Shown: positions 23,566 to 35,531 of the stretch, one piece after another
How positions within the stretch are numbered: position 1 is the first letter of the stretch
Layout of the letters: each line of letters begins with the position of its first letter
Assembly (NCBI RefSeq): GCF_003311645.1
Contig: NZ_QEST01000129.1
Coordinates: 1-64,000, forward strand
Direction of reading: 5' to 3'
Source of the DNA: Streptomyces sp. PT12
GTDB taxonomy: Bacteria; Actinomycetota; Actinomycetes; Streptomycetales; Streptomycetaceae
Length of the DNA stretch: 64,000 nucleotides
Notes under the pieces: model-generated
Told to the model about the DNA's origin: nothing
What the model saw: the letters and a program-made list of their open reading frames with translations, nothing else
Database searches by the model: none
Made by a program: the position numbers and the translations under genes

Positions 23566-24916
23566 CCACCCCGCCGAGGCCCACCGCCGACCCCTCCGCC
23601 ATCCCGCTGCCCGCGGCGGACGCGGTCCCGCTCAGCGGCCCCCGCTTCCACACCGACCCCGCCGACCTGTACCGGGAGATGCGGAAGCGGCACGGCTCCG
23701 TCGTGCCCGTCGTGCTGCCGGGCGACATCCCGGCCTGGCTCGTCATCGGCTACCGCGAGCTGCACCATGTCACGGGCGACACCAGCCTGTTCACGCGCGA
23801 TATGGGCCTGTGGAACCAGTGGCCCAGGATCCCCGACGACTGGCCGCTGCTGCCCATGGTCAACCGCCGCCAGCCGTCGATCTACTACACGGTCGGCGAG
23901 GAGCACCAGCGCCATGTCGCCATGGTGGGACCGGCGTTGGAGGGCGTCGACGCGTTCGAGCTGCGCCGCCACGCCGAGGGGATCGCGGACGACCTGATCG
24001 ACCGCTTCTGCGGCCATGGCGAGGCCGAACTCATCGACGACTACGCCAAGTTGCTGCCGATCCTGGTGCTTGGCCGCATCCTCGGCTTCCCCGACGACGA
24101 GGGCCCCGAGCTGGCCCGCGCGATCAACGCCCTCGCCGACGGCGGCGAGGACGCGATCACCAGCCACCAGTACCTCACCGCCGCGATGACGCGCCTGGTG
24201 GCCACCAAGCGCGAACGCCCAGGCGCCGACGTCACCTCCCGCATGCTGGCGCACCCGGTCGCGTTCACCGACGAGGAGTATGTCCTCGACCTCCAGGCCA
24301 TCACCGCCGCCGGTCACCTCCCCACCTCGGACTGGATCGGCAACTCGCTGCGGCTGATGCTCACCGACGACCGGTTCGCCGCCTCGCTCTCCGGCGGCCG
24401 CAACAGCGTCGGCGAGGCCATGAACGAGGTCCTGTGGGAGGACACCCCCACCCAGATCCTCGCCGGGCGCTGGGCCGCCCGCGACACCCACATCGGCGGC
24501 CAGCACATCCAGGCGGGCGACATGCTGCTGCTCGGCCTCCAGGGCGCCCATGGCGACCCGCAGGTCAGCCAGAGCCCTCACGGCGGCCACACGGGCGGCC
24601 ACACGGGCGGGTACGCGGGCGGGTACGCGGGAGGAAACAACGCGCACTTCTCGTTCAGCCACGGCGAGTTCAGGTGCCCGTTCCCCGCGCAGGAGATCGC
24701 CGAGGTCATCGCGAGGACCGGGATCGAGGTGCTGCTCGACCGGCTCCCCGACACGGATCTCGCCGTCCCCGCGGAGTCGCTGGTCCGCCGCCCCTCGCCG
24801 TTCCTGCGCGGCATGACCGAGCTGCCCGTCCGCTTCTCCCCCACGCCCACCGTGGGGAAGGCCGCGGGAAAGACCGCGGCACACACCACAGGAAGATCCC
24901 CCGCTGGAGGCCCGAG

Positions 24917-24920
<4 letters not shown>
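23562..24920 (+). CDS. CYP157-like cytochrome P450 lacking the EXXR motif (conservon)
   Basis: 452-residue P450-fold protein. The heme-ligand loop FSHGEFRC is intact (Cys372). The K-helix position reads E289-V-L-W292 instead of ExxR. The I-helix reads AAGHLPTSD (248-256), without the AGxxT oxygen-activation pair. These are the hallmarks of the CYP157 family found in conservons, shown in S. coelicolor to lack EXXR. A Gly-rich tandem stretch (341-360) precedes the heme loop. The GTG start overlaps the cvnD stop and its stop overlaps the next P450 start. It may be catalytically silent or act as a partner of the second P450. Confidence 0.9.
24582..24636 (+). repeat. 12-bp repeats coding a GGHT/GGYA array next to the P450 heme loop
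   Basis: Four in-frame 12-bp units encode GGHT, GGHT, GGYA, GGYA, followed by GG. They create a flexible, potentially copy-variable loop ending 12 residues before the heme Cys of the CYP157-like protein. Each pair of units is nearly identical in DNA, so slippage is the likely origin. Confidence 0.8.
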
Positions 24921-27336
<2,416 letters not shown>

Positions 27337-27353
27337 TTCCCACCCGGAACGGA

Positions 27354-27401
27354 CGAGGGCCCCGCGCACCCGTACTTGGGCTTGGGTTCAAGGGGCCCTC
27401 G
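27354..27401 (+). terminator. Hairpin downstream of serC
   Basis: CGAGGGCCCC (27354-27363) pairs perfectly with GGGGCCCTCG (27392-27401) around a 28-nt loop, starting 18 bp after the serC stop. Probable terminator. Confidence 0.7.
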
Positions 27402-27684
27402 CGCGTTCCTGGCACCTACCCCCGAACGCCGCCGTACAGCGGCCACCTCGCCCCGGCCGCGAAGGCCGCGGCGATCAGCGGCACGGTCACCGCGAGCAGC
27501 GCCACATCGCGCCCGCCGACGCGCAGGTGCGCCAGCCGGATCCGCCGCCCGTCCTGACCCCGACCCTGATACCCCGCGCCTCAACGGCACCCCCGCCCGG
27601 CTGACGCGGCCCCCGCGCGCGTTGAGCCCTCTCGTTCAACGGGCCCCGCGCCGGTGGTAGGGGGTCCAGCGGGCGGCCCCGAGT
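27402..27684. other. serC/GNAT gap with a possible membrane-protein scrap
   Basis: No intact gene. On the minus strand between about 27575 and 27430 one frame reads like a membrane segment (VALLAVTVPLIAAAFAAG), but stops flank it and no start or ribosome-binding site is present. It could be the remains of a deleted membrane-protein gene. The rest shows nothing. Confidence 0.35.
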
Positions 27685-28212
27685 TCACTGGAGTGCCCTG
27701 AACCGTTCTTCCAGGTCCGTGACGCGCTCGGCTCGGCGGCCCATGAGGTACACCGTGGTGTGGGTGCGCCGCACTTGGTGCAGGAGAGCGAAGCCTTGGG
27801 TCTCGTTGTATCTCACCAGCCCGGGGAAGTGGCAGCCACGGCGCACCCATGCGCGCCCCTGTTGTGCCGCCCGGTCCAGCGCCCACAGCGCCATCGTGGT
27901 TCCCGGCTTCCTGGCGCGGTGGGCGGGGTGGGTCACGGTCGAGTAGAGGTAGTGGGCCGGTTCGTTCAGCTCGTCTTCGGTCCAGCCCCACGGGGGCGTG
28001 TGTTCCTGAACGGTGGTGCACCCGATGACGGGCCCGCCGTCCTCGGCGAGGAGCCATACGTCGCCCTCGGGGTTCTCCGCCTGCCGCGCGAGGTCGGCGG
28101 CGTTCCCCCGCCAGCTCGGGAGTCGGCGTTCCTCCAGCCAGGTGGAGCGGGCGAGGATCATGGCCTCGACGGCGGGGATGTCTTCGGCTGTGGCCGGGCG
28201 CATGGCGAACAC
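27685..28212 (-). CDS. GNAT-family N-acetyltransferase
   Basis: 175-residue single GNAT domain: the acetyl-CoA pyrophosphate-binding loop region THPAHRARKPGTTMALWALD (about 97-116) departs from the usual RxxGxG (RARKPG), and the CHFPGLVRYNETQGFALL segment is the typical C-terminal strand-helix. The start is GTG at 28212 with AGGAG six bases upstream (ATG at 28203 is alternative). It lies 41 bp downstream of the truncated asparagine-synthase-like gene, same strand. Substrate unknown. Base composition here is slightly less GC-rich than in surrounding core genes, suggesting acquired DNA. Confidence 0.8.
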   Translation of the reverse strand: MFAMRPATAEDIPAVEAMILARSTWLEERRLPSWRGNAADLARQAENPEGDVWLLAEDGGPVIGCTTVQEHTPPWGWTEDELNEPAHYLYSTVTHPAHRARKPGTTMALWALDRAAQQGRAWVRRGCHFPGLVRYNETQGFALLHQVRRTHTTVYLMGRRAERVTDLEERFRALQ

Positions 28213-28253
28213 GGCGTCTCCTGAGGGCGGTGGAAGGGGACTGTGGAAGGGGA

Positions 28254-29093
28254 CTACAGAAAGGATCGAGCGGCGAGGTGGAGGTCCAGGACTTCGAGTA
28301 GCTGCGCGTCTCCGTCCTCGCGGTACGGCCCTTCGGCCAGCCTGCCGACGGCGCTCCGAAGGCCGTCGGGGTCCACCAGCTTGGCGTCGAAGAGAGGCGA
28401 GCCATCGTGGAGCATCTCAGCGAACAGCGGGCCCGCGATGGTGGTGAGCGTGTGCTCGACGACTTCGGCGAACGACTCCCGCACTCGCGATTCGGTGACG
28501 TCCGTGCTCAGCCCGAGGGCGGCAAGCCTGCGGCGTTGGAGCTGTTTGAGTTCACGCCAGTGCAGGGGCAGCCATGCGCCGAGTTGGACCATGCCGGGGT
28601 CGGCGAAAGGGTGCACGGGCCAGATGCCCGCGCGCATGAGCACGGGTGCCGTGGTCTCAAGCGACAACAGAGTCATCGAGTTGACGGCGGCGGGCGGAGC
28701 GATGCCGTCGTCGGCGAACTCCAGCGCGGCACGGGCCCGGTCCCCGATCCAGGGCAGGCCGTCGCCGATCTCGCCCATGGACCTGTGTGGATACTCGGCC
28801 TGCGACAGGGCCACCATCTCGTCTCCGCCGAGCCCGGTCACCACCACGCGGGCACCATGGCGCGCCAAGTCCTCGGTCAGCTTGGTGAACGGCCGATGAA
28901 GAGGTTCCTCGTACGGACTGATCCTCTCGCCCCTGACCCGGGCGCACTCGTGCAACAACGGCGCGTGCTCCAGGGCGTCGATCAGGTGATCCGGCCCCGC
29001 GAACGGCAGCGTGCCCAGGATCTCCGCGCGTCGCCGGATCTGGTGAGCGCGCCCGGGACCGGCGATCAGGAGGGCGGCGGCCCCGCCAGGCAT
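28254..29093 (-). pseudogene. Asparagine-synthase-like gene, N-terminal half missing
   Basis: The 279-codon frame matches only the C-terminal part of AsnB-type proteins: substrate region FAGPDHLIDALEHAPLL, EPLHRPF (TDEP-like), then VVTGLGGDEMVALSQ and a long helical C-terminus ending HLAARSFL. The glutaminase domain and the ATP-binding SGGLDS loop, normally upstream, are absent. The sequence upstream of 29093 belongs to the permease of the ABC exporter. Such proteins make amides or close lasso peptides (lactam synthetase) in natural-product clusters, but no precursor peptide is visible. Without the PP-loop it should be inactive. Confidence 0.7.
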
Positions 29094-29127
29094 GGGCCGG
29101 GCGGGGCGATCGCCCGTCCAGGGGGCC

Positions 29128-29958
29128 CTAGCGGGCCAGTCGCTGGTAGCGGTGGACCGCGAGGGGGAGGAAGACCAACGTGAGGGCGAGCGGCCAGGCG
29201 AACGCGAGCAGCATGGCGTTCTCCTCCACCCAACTGCCGCCCGTGGGCAGGGGGTTGCCAAAGAGCTCGCGGATGGCGTTGGCCGTGGACGAGACGGGGT
29301 TCCACATGGCGATCGCGCCGAGCCAGTCCGGCATGAGCGACGGCGGCGTGAAGACGGAGCTGACCATGCCGAAGGGGAAGGCGACCGCGAAGAGGTTCGC
29401 CGCGGCCTCCTGGCTGGGCGTGACAAGACCGATCCAGACGCCGATCCAGATGAGCGCGAACCGCAGCCACAGCAGCAGCGCGAACGCCGTCAGCGTCTCG
29501 GGCAGCGAGCCGTCGGACCGCCAGCCGATGACGAGCGCGATGGACGCCATGACCGCCAGGTCGACGCCCGCCTGGAGCACGTCGGAGACCCCGCGCCCCG
29601 CCACCACGGCGGATGGCGCCATGGGCATCGAGCGGAACCGGTCGATGACGCCGCGCTCCTTCTCGATGACCACGCCCATCGCGGTGTTCATGAAGCCGAA
29701 GGCCATCGTCATGGCGAACATGCCCGGCATCGCGAAATCCTTGTAGTCAAGGCCCTCGCCGACGTCCATGGCGCTGCCGAAGACATAGACGAACAGCAGC
29801 ACGGAGACGATCGGGAAGCCGAGCTGCCACGCGATGAGCGAGGGCTGCTTGACCAGGTGCGTCAGGTCGCGCCTGACGATCGTCCCGCAGTCGACCAGCG
29901 CCCAGTACGCGCGGCGTTCGGGCCCCTCGGTGTCGACGGCGACGGGCGCGGCGTTCAC
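29128..29958 (-). CDS. ABC-2 type exporter permease (DrrB-like)
   Basis: 276-residue membrane permease with about six helices and the ABC-2 signature around [34 protein letters not shown]. It partners the ATPase encoded just upstream; the GTG start at 29958 overlaps that gene's TGA and follows GGAAAGGAGA. DrrAB-type systems export antibiotics or other hydrophobic compounds in actinomycetes. A small hairpin (GGGCGATCGCCC, 29101-29115) just past the stop may terminate transcription before the asparagine-synthase-like fragment. Confidence 0.9.
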   Translation of the reverse strand: MNAAPVAVDTEGPERRAYWALVDCGTIVRRDLTHLVKQPSLIAWQLGFPIVSVLLFVYVFGSAMDVGEGLDYKDFAMPGMFAMTMAFGFMNTAMGVVIEKERGVIDRFRSMPMAPSAVVAGRGVSDVLQAGVDLAVMASIALVIGWRSDGSLPETLTAFALLLWLRFALIWIGVWIGLVTPSQEAAANLFAVAFPFGMVSSVFTPPSLMPDWLGAIAMWNPVSSTANAIRELFGNPLPTGGSWVEENAMLLAFAWPLALTLVFLPLAVHRYQRLAR

Positions 29959-30911
29959 GCGCTCTCCTTTCCGGTCATCCGCAGGAAGACCTCGTCCAAC
30001 GTGGGCCTGCGCAGCCCTATGTCGTCCACGCTCGCGCCCGCCTCCTGGAGGGCGCGCGCCACATCCGTCAGCGCCGTGACCCCGTCGGTGACGGGCCCGT
30101 GCACGCTGAGCCTTTCCTCGTCGGTCTCGGGCCCGACCCCGCGCGTCACGCGGGCCACCGCCTTGACGGCGAGCGGCAGATCGGCCGGGTCGGAGAGCAC
30201 GACCTCGAGGCGGTCCCCGCCGACGGCCCGCTTGAGCGCGGCCGGGGTGTCCTCGGTGATCCCGCGCCCGTGGTCGATCAGCACGATCCGGTCGGAGAGC
30301 TTGTCCGCCTCGTCCAGGTAGTGCGTGGTCAGCAGCACGGTGGTGCCCACCGCGGCAAGGCCCCTGACGGCCTCCCACACCTCGGCCCGCCCGCGCGGGT
30401 CGAGCCCGGTGGTGGGCTCGTCGAGGAACAGCACCTCGGGCGCCAGGATCATGCTGGCCGCGAGGTCGAGCCGCCGTCGCATGCCGCCGCTGAACGTCTT
30501 GACCTGCGCGTCCGCGGCCTCCCTCAGGCTGAAGCTCTCCAGCAGCTCATCGGCCCGCCGCCGCGCGGTCGCGTGGTCGAGGTGGAAGAGCCTGCCGAAC
30601 ATCCTGAGGTTCTGCCGGGCGGACAGGATCTCGTCGACGGCCGCCGCCTGCCCGGTCATCCCGATGCGCCGCCGCACCCCGCGCGGATCGCGCCGCACGT
30701 CGAACCCCGCCACCTCGGCCCGGCCGCCGTCCGCGCGCAGCAGCGTGGCCAGGATCCGCACGGATGTCGTCTTGCCCGCGCCGTTGGGCCCGAGCAGCCC
30801 GCACACCGTGCCGCGCCTGACGGCCAGGTCGAGCCCGTCGAGCGCCTTCTTGCCGCCGAACGACTTGGTGAGTCCCTCGGCCACGACCGAGAACGCCGAT
30901 CGCGATGTCAT
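29955..30911 (-). CDS. ABC exporter ATP-binding protein (DrrA-like)
   Basis: 318-residue ATPase: Walker [10 protein letters not shown] (about 42-50), Q-loop MTGQ, signature FSGGMRRRL, Walker [13 protein letters not shown], and H-loop TTHYLDEA. The DrrA-type C-terminal extension ends with [16 protein letters not shown]. The start is ATG at 30911 after GGGAGGGG. It is transcribed divergently from the TetR gene, with a triple GTAC-motif operator between them. Expected to confer export of, and possibly resistance to, a small molecule sensed by the TetR protein. Confidence 0.93.
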   Translation of the reverse strand: MTSRSAFSVVAEGLTKSFGGKKALDGLDLAVRRGTVCGLLGPNGAGKTTSVRILATLLRADGGRAEVAGFDVRRDPRGVRRRIGMTGQAAAVDEILSARQNLRMFGRLFHLDHATARRRADELLESFSLREAADAQVKTFSGGMRRRLDLAASMILAPEVLFLDEPTTGLDPRGRAEVWEAVRGLAAVGTTVLLTTHYLDEADKLSDRIVLIDHGRGITEDTPAALKRAVGGDRLEVVLSDPADLPLAVKAVARVTRGVGPETDEERLSVHGPVTDGVTALTDVARALQEAGASVDDIGLRRPTLDEVFLRMTGKESA

Positions 30912-30970
30912 GCGCCCCTCCCTGTCTTCCCGCAACCTGTTCTTCCCGCGACCCGTCTTCCCACAACTGG

Positions 30971-31017
30971 GTACGCTGTACCGAGTACACCGTACCCGAC
31001 ACCGCGTACGCCGTACA
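30971..31017. promoter_or_regulatory. Triple GTAC-N4-GTAC operator between exporter and tetR
   Basis: Three related 12-bp elements lie at 30971-30982 (GTACGCTGTACC), 30985-30996 (GTACACCGTACC) and 31006-31017 (GTACGCCGTACA), each GTAC-N3/4-GTAC-like and internally near-palindromic. They cover the spacer between the divergent ABC exporter and TetR genes and overlap the likely tetR -35 region. Likely binding sites for the TetR protein. Confidence 0.7.
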
Positions 31018-31033
31018 CAGTCGTTCGCGACTC

Positions 31034-31039
31034 TAGGAT
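31034..31039 (+). promoter_or_regulatory. -10 element of the tetR gene
   Basis: TAGGAT lies 9 bp upstream of the tetR ATG, giving a leaderless or nearly leaderless message. The -35 region falls inside the third operator copy, consistent with autorepression. Confidence 0.5.
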
Positions 31040-31048
31040 GGGCGCACC

Positions 31049-31837
31049 ATGAGCTCGGCACACAGTGGCGGTGACATCAGCCGCAGCCTCGAATTGATGT
31101 GGCAGGGGCGGGAGCGCGCGACCCGGGGGCCCAAGCCCGCGCTCACGCTCGAGCGCATCGTCGGTGCCGCCGTCGCCCTCGCCGACCGCGAGGGCCTCAC
31201 CGCCCTCTCGATGCGCCGGGTCGCCGCCGAGCTGGGCGTGGGCACGATGTCGCTCTACCGTTACGTCCCCGGCAAGGGCGAGCTGATCGACCTCATGCTC
31301 GACCACCTGGCCGCGCCCGACGAGGAGGAGGAACGGGCGCTGCGCGAGGCGGAGTGGCGGCCCGCGCTCGAGGCGGTCGCGTGGTCCACCTACCGCCACT
31401 ACCACGACCACCCCTGGCTGCTCCAGGTCAACCAGGCCCGTCCGCTGCTCGGCCCCAACGCGCTGCGCGCCTTCGACGCCTCGCTCGCCGTGCTCGACGG
31501 CCTCGGGCTCAGCTCCCCCGACAAGATCAGCATCATCTCGGCCATCGACGCCTACATCACCGGGCTCGCGCGCCACTATGTGCTGCTGCGCCAGGCCAAC
31601 GAGGAGTCGGGCATCACCGACGAGGAGTTCTGGGCGGCCCAGGGGCCCATCATGGCGACGGCGATGAACACCGGCGACTACCCCCATGTCTTCGCCCTCG
31701 ACGAGACGGCGTTCGCCAGGAGCACCGAGGACTCCATCCGCTTCGGCCTCGACCGCCTGCTCGACGGCATCGAGGCGTATGTGGCGGCCAAGCGCGACGA
31801 CCCGGCCTATCCGCCGCCTGGCGGCTCCTGCGCATAG
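31049..31837 (+). CDS. TetR-family transcriptional repressor
   Basis: 262 residues: HTH at about 34-80 ([40 protein letters not shown], split here), then a helical ligand domain of the TetR_C type with the long [21 protein letters not shown] loop. It is divergent from the DrrAB-like exporter, so the likely role is repression of the exporter and itself until an exported compound binds. Ligand unknown. The ATG at 31049 has no ribosome-binding site but a -10 close by. Confidence 0.9.
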   Translation: MSSAHSGGDISRSLELMWQGRERATRGPKPALTLERIVGAAVALADREGLTALSMRRVAAELGVGTMSLYRYVPGKGELIDLMLDHLAAPDEEEERALREAEWRPALEAVAWSTYRHYHDHPWLLQVNQARPLLGPNALRAFDASLAVLDGLGLSSPDKISIISAIDAYITGLARHYVLLRQANEESGITDEEFWAAQGPIMATAMNTGDYPHVFALDETAFARSTEDSIRFGLDRLLDGIEAYVAAKRDDPAYPPPGGSCA

Positions 31838-32075
31838 CCCCGTCCTGGTCGCGCTCCGCGGCCTCCGGCAGCTCCAGGCCGGCCTCGTCGTCCCGCTCCA
31901 GCGCCCGACGGACGGGGAGCCGGCACGACCAGCCGTGACGCACCAGGGGCTTGCGCACGCCAGGCTCCCGCTCCAGCCGGGCGAACTGCTCGCCACTCAG
32001 CCCCGGCAGCGACCGGGGCCGCCGGAGTGCAGGACCTGCGAGCCACCGAGCCCCGGCCTGAGATGTCGGCTCGGC
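31838..32075. other. Gap upstream of the Ser/Thr kinase gene
   Basis: About 240 bp with open frames but no start signals or recognisable domains. It contains only the promoter of the downstream kinase at its end. Confidence 0.4.
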
Positions 32076-32081
32076 TATATT
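32076..32081 (+). promoter_or_regulatory. -10 element of leaderless kinase gene
   Basis: TATATT lies exactly 6 bp before the GTG start of the kinase, a classical leaderless arrangement. No clear -35 is visible. Confidence 0.55.
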
Positions 32082-32087
32082 CCATCC

Positions 32088-33515
32088 GTGGACGACGATC
32101 ACGGACAACTGCTTGCCGGCAGGTACCAGTTGACCAGTCTGCTCGGCCAGGGCGGGATGGGTGCGGTCTGGCGTGCGTTCGACCAGCAGCTGGGGCGGGA
32201 CGTGGCCGTGAAGGAGTTGCGTCTCCCCGAACATCTGAACGCCGAGGAGCGGGCCAACTGGATTGACCGGCTGGATCGCGAGGCGCGGGCGGCCGCTCGG
32301 CTGAAGCACCCGGGCATCGTGACCGTCTACGACCGGATCGTCGGTGCGGACGGGCGGCCGTGGATCGTCATGGAGTTGGTGGCCGGGGGGTCACTGGACG
32401 ACCTGTTGCGCCAGCAGGGTGCCCTGTCCCCGCAGCACGTCGCCGACATCGGGCGACAGGTGGCCGACGCGCTGAGTGCCGCGCACCGAAAGGGAATCAC
32501 CCATCGGGACATCAAGCCTGCCAACATCCTCATCGAGGACGGGCGGGCGGTCCTGACCGACTTCGGGATCGCGGCCCTGGAAGGCGACGTCACCCTCACG
32601 GCCACCGGCATGATCATGGGTACGCCTGCCTTCATGGCGCCGGAGCAGGTGCGGGGCCTCACGGCCACCGCCGCGTCCGACCTCTGGTCGCTGGGGGCCA
32701 CGCTCTACACCGCCGTGGAAGGGCGCCCGCCCTTCGCGGGGTCGGCCCCGAGCGCCGTGCTGGTCGCCGTCGTGACGGAGGCCCCTGCCCCCGCCGTGCG
32801 GGCCGGGCCCCTCACCCCCACCCTTAAGGGCCTGCTCCACAAGGAACCGGCCGGGCGCCTGACCATGGAGCGGCTGCGGGCCCAGCTGGACCAGGTGGCC
32901 GACGCACCGCCGGCTCCCAAGGCGCTGCCCGCAGACCCGGCCTACTGGCCCACCGCCCCCGCGCAGGCGCCCGCCACACCGCCCGCCACACCGCCCGCAG
33001 GTCCGGCGCGTCGGCCTGCGGCCGCGGGAACGCCCGCCGTGGCCCGCCGCCGCATACCCCGCCGGGTCGCGTGGATCGGCGTGGCGGGGCTGGCCCTTGT
33101 GGCGTCCTCGATCCTGGCCACCTCCGAGGGGGACGCGGCGTACCAGGACAATCGCCAGGCAGCCGAGGCCATGGGCAGTCCGCAGGACTTCACCGTGGAA
33201 TCCACAGCACGTGCCGACGGCGACCGGGCGCGAGTCGTCTACCTGGGGGGACCCATGGCCGACGCGCCGAGCCCCGCCCAGTGGGGCAGGATGGAGGAGT
33301 GGCTGAATAACGCGCCAGGCGTCGAAGAGGCATGGATGGAAGAGACATGGATGGCCGACAGCGCGGTCCCCGCGTGCCTGACCGAGGCGCTCGGCTGCGG
33401 CTGGGCCATGACCAGCGAAGACGGCTACACCGAGCCCACCATCCTCTACGCCCACACCCGGAGGCGGGACGGCGAGTTGGTCCTCGAGGTCGACGTCGGT
33501 CCTCGGCCTGAGTAA
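32088..33515 (+). CDS. Membrane-anchored Ser/Thr protein kinase (PknB-like)
   Basis: 475 residues. The kinase domain (about 8-265) has glycine loop [11 protein letters not shown], Lys in VAVKELR, catalytic [11 protein letters not shown] in LTDFGIA, and APEQ. A Pro/Ala-rich linker follows, then one membrane helix ([15 protein letters not shown], about 335-350) and a short extracellular domain of about 120 residues containing two Cys ([12 protein letters not shown]). The outer domain is not a PASTA repeat, so the signal differs from PknB. GTG at 32088 is leaderless; the longer frame upstream is not used. It may cross-talk with the broken kinase that follows. Confidence 0.88.
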   Translation: MDDDHGQLLAGRYQLTSLLGQGGMGAVWRAFDQQLGRDVAVKELRLPEHLNAEERANWIDRLDREARAAARLKHPGIVTVYDRIVGADGRPWIVMELVAGGSLDDLLRQQGALSPQHVADIGRQVADALSAAHRKGITHRDIKPANILIEDGRAVLTDFGIAALEGDVTLTATGMIMGTPAFMAPEQVRGLTATAASDLWSLGATLYTAVEGRPPFAGSAPSAVLVAVVTEAPAPAVRAGPLTPTLKGLLHKEPAGRLTMERLRAQLDQVADAPPAPKALPADPAYWPTAPAQAPATPPATPPAGPARRPAAAGTPAVARRRIPRRVAWIGVAGLALVASSILATSEGDAAYQDNRQAAEAMGSPQDFTVESTARADGDRARVVYLGGPMADAPSPAQWGRMEEWLNNAPGVEEAWMEETWMADSAVPACLTEALGCGWAMTSEDGYTEPTILYAHTRRRDGELVLEVDVGPRPE

Positions 33516-33765
33516 TCGGGAGCGTCGCGTCCCGGCCGGTTCCGTCTCCCGCGGGGTGGGATGCCCCTGCGGCCTGGTAGTGGGCCCCGGATGCGGTGGG
33601 CGGGGAGTCCGGTGCCGTAGACGGCGGCGGCGATGGCGCTGTCGCAGCAGGAGAGGGCCGCTCAGCGGCGGATCGTCGGCACCGTGCGGGCCGGTGGAGT
33701 GCTGGGCCGGGACGGGCTGGCGCCGCGGCGGCGCCCGTCGTCACCGAGGAAGACGCGGCACCTCA
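33516..33765. other. Gap between two convergent kinase genes
   Basis: 250 bp without a supported gene. A 69-codon plus-strand frame opens at 33633 (MALSQQERAAQRR...) but lacks a ribosome-binding site and runs into the antisense of the next gene; I do not call it. Confidence 0.4.
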
Positions 33766-35198
33766 CTATGCAGCCCCACCAGCCCCGAGGGCCAGTCTGG
33801 CCGCCTGCATGGCCGTCAGCCGACGGATGCAGAGCGCGGTGACGACCGTCGCTTGCACCACCAGCGCCACGCCCAAGAAGATCTGGGCGCCCATGAGGAC
33901 GTACGCGGGGCCCTCGATGTCGCGGACTCTCGAATCGTCCTCGTCGCCGACGTATGTGCCCACTCCCTCGCCACCGGCAAGGTAAAGCCCGAGGGCAGCG
34001 GTGAGCATTGACACCAGAGCGAAGAGAGCCAGGAGCCAGTAGAGGATCCCGCGGGATGCACCACCCCACGACCAGCCGCTCGCACCGCGGCGTTCGTCGA
34101 TCAACCGGCGCTGCGGCCTCTCGGACCGTCCGGCCCCGTCGGGCTCGGCGGTCCACTGGTACGGCGGACCGCCAGCGGAGGGCGTGGTGAGCGGGGCGGT
34201 GGGTGGGCGCGCTGGTGCGGTCAGGGCGGCGGCCCTCGCCGCCGCGGCCGGCTCCGCGTCGGCTGTGGCGCCCGTTGCGGGCCCCAGCCGGGTGTACGGG
34301 TCCTCGTGGCCGAGAAGCTGCACCGCGTCCTGCCCCAGCCGGGCCAGGAGCTCCGGCGGCAGCCACGGGATCAGCGAGCGGTACTGCGTCTCCTCCCGTT
34401 CCCGCAGCTCAGCCAGGGACGGGCGGTCGGCCGGGTCCTTGGCCAGGCAGTTCCTGATCAGTTCCAGCGGCGACTCCGGTACACCGGTGAGGTCCGGCGG
34501 ATCGTTGACGACCCGGAACATCAGGGCGTGTGGCTGGCCCTCGGGCGCAGCGAACGGCAGCCGCCCGGTGGCGGCGAAGGCCAGCACAGTGCCCAGCGAG
34601 AAGACGTCGCTCGCCTCCATCAGTCGCTCGCCCCGGATCTGCTCCGGCGACATGAAGCCGGGCGAGCCGACCACCATCCCGGTGGAGGTCAGGCCCCCGG
34701 TCGTGGAGACATCCAGGGCACGGACGATCCCGAAGTCGATCACTCTCGGGCCCTCGATGGTCACCATGACGTTCGACGGCTTCAGGTCGCGGTGGACGAG
34801 CCCAGCGGCGTGGATGTCACCCAGCGCCGCGCACAACCCGGCAGCCAGACCGCGTACCGAGTGCTCCGGCAGCGGGCCGTGCTGCTCGGCCACCACCTGA
34901 CGCAGCGTTGGTCCGGCGATGTAGGCCGTGGCCACCCAGGGCAGTTCCGCGTCCGGGTCGGCGGCCAGCACGGCGGCCGTCCACTGCCCACCGACCTGCT
35001 GGGCCACCTCCGTCTCCCTGGCGAACCGGCGCCGGAAGTCCGGGGCCGCCGCCAGTTCGGCGCGGATGGTCTTGACCGCCACCATCCGGCCACGCGGCGA
35101 CCGGGCCAGGTACACCACGCCATGCCGCCCTCACCCAGCCTGCCGATGAGCCGATAGTCGGCTATCCGGTGTGGGTCCTGTTCTCGTAGCGGCTGCAC
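33766..35198 (-). pseudogene. Ser/Thr protein kinase with a 1-bp frameshift in the glycine loop
   Basis: GTG at 35198 (after GGAGGAG) starts VQPLREQDPHRIADYRLIGRLGEGGM. The frame then shifts at about 35119-35122. The correct continuation, VYLARSPRGRMVAVK..., with HRDLKPSN, VIDFGIV and MSPEQ, lies one frame away and runs to 33766, ending in two membrane helices. Adding a single G in the GGCATGG run restores GGMGVVYLA, and then 1,434 bp equals 478 codons exactly. Either a true recent inactivation (or phase-variable homopolymer site) or a sequencing error. If intact it would be a kinase with a Pro-rich linker and a two-span C-terminus. It converges on the other kinase gene. Confidence 0.82.
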
Positions 35199-35531
35199 CG
35201 CTGACTCCTCCCCCTGACGGACTGTGTGGCGGACCAAGGCTCGATGTCCGGGCTTCCACGACGACCACTGCCCAACTGGTCACCGAAGCCGGCGACACCG
35301 GGAGCAGCCATACGCCTCAGGAGGCCACACACGGTGACACGTCACCCACCGGATCCAGCGGATACACGACACCGCACCATGCGGCCCTACCCGTCTCAGC
35401 CCCCGATCTCGCGCGACCCGACGCGGAGCCTGATCCGGTCGTCGAGGACCAACTGCCCCACGCCGACGCCGTTCAGCGCGGTGATGTGCCAGCCGCTCCC
35501 GGTGCGCGCCCGGCCGTAGGGCACGGCGCGT
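35199..35531. other. 333-bp gap upstream of the frameshifted kinase, with a short scrap
   Basis: No full gene. A minus-strand 42-codon frame (35396-35524, GTG start) reads GWHITALNGVGVGQLVLDDRIRLRVGS with a coding-like pattern, perhaps the start of a truncated DUF6188-like protein; weak. The remainder is less GC-rich than average and should include the kinase promoter. Confidence 0.35.

Noticed and set aside
33633-33842. 69-codon plus-strand ORF between the two kinase genes
   Set aside because: Overlaps the kinase gene antisense and has no ribosome-binding site.
35226-35519. 97-codon plus-strand ORF in the kinase/propeller gap
   Set aside because: Composition is rich in Pro, Arg and Thr with no domain; start signals poor.
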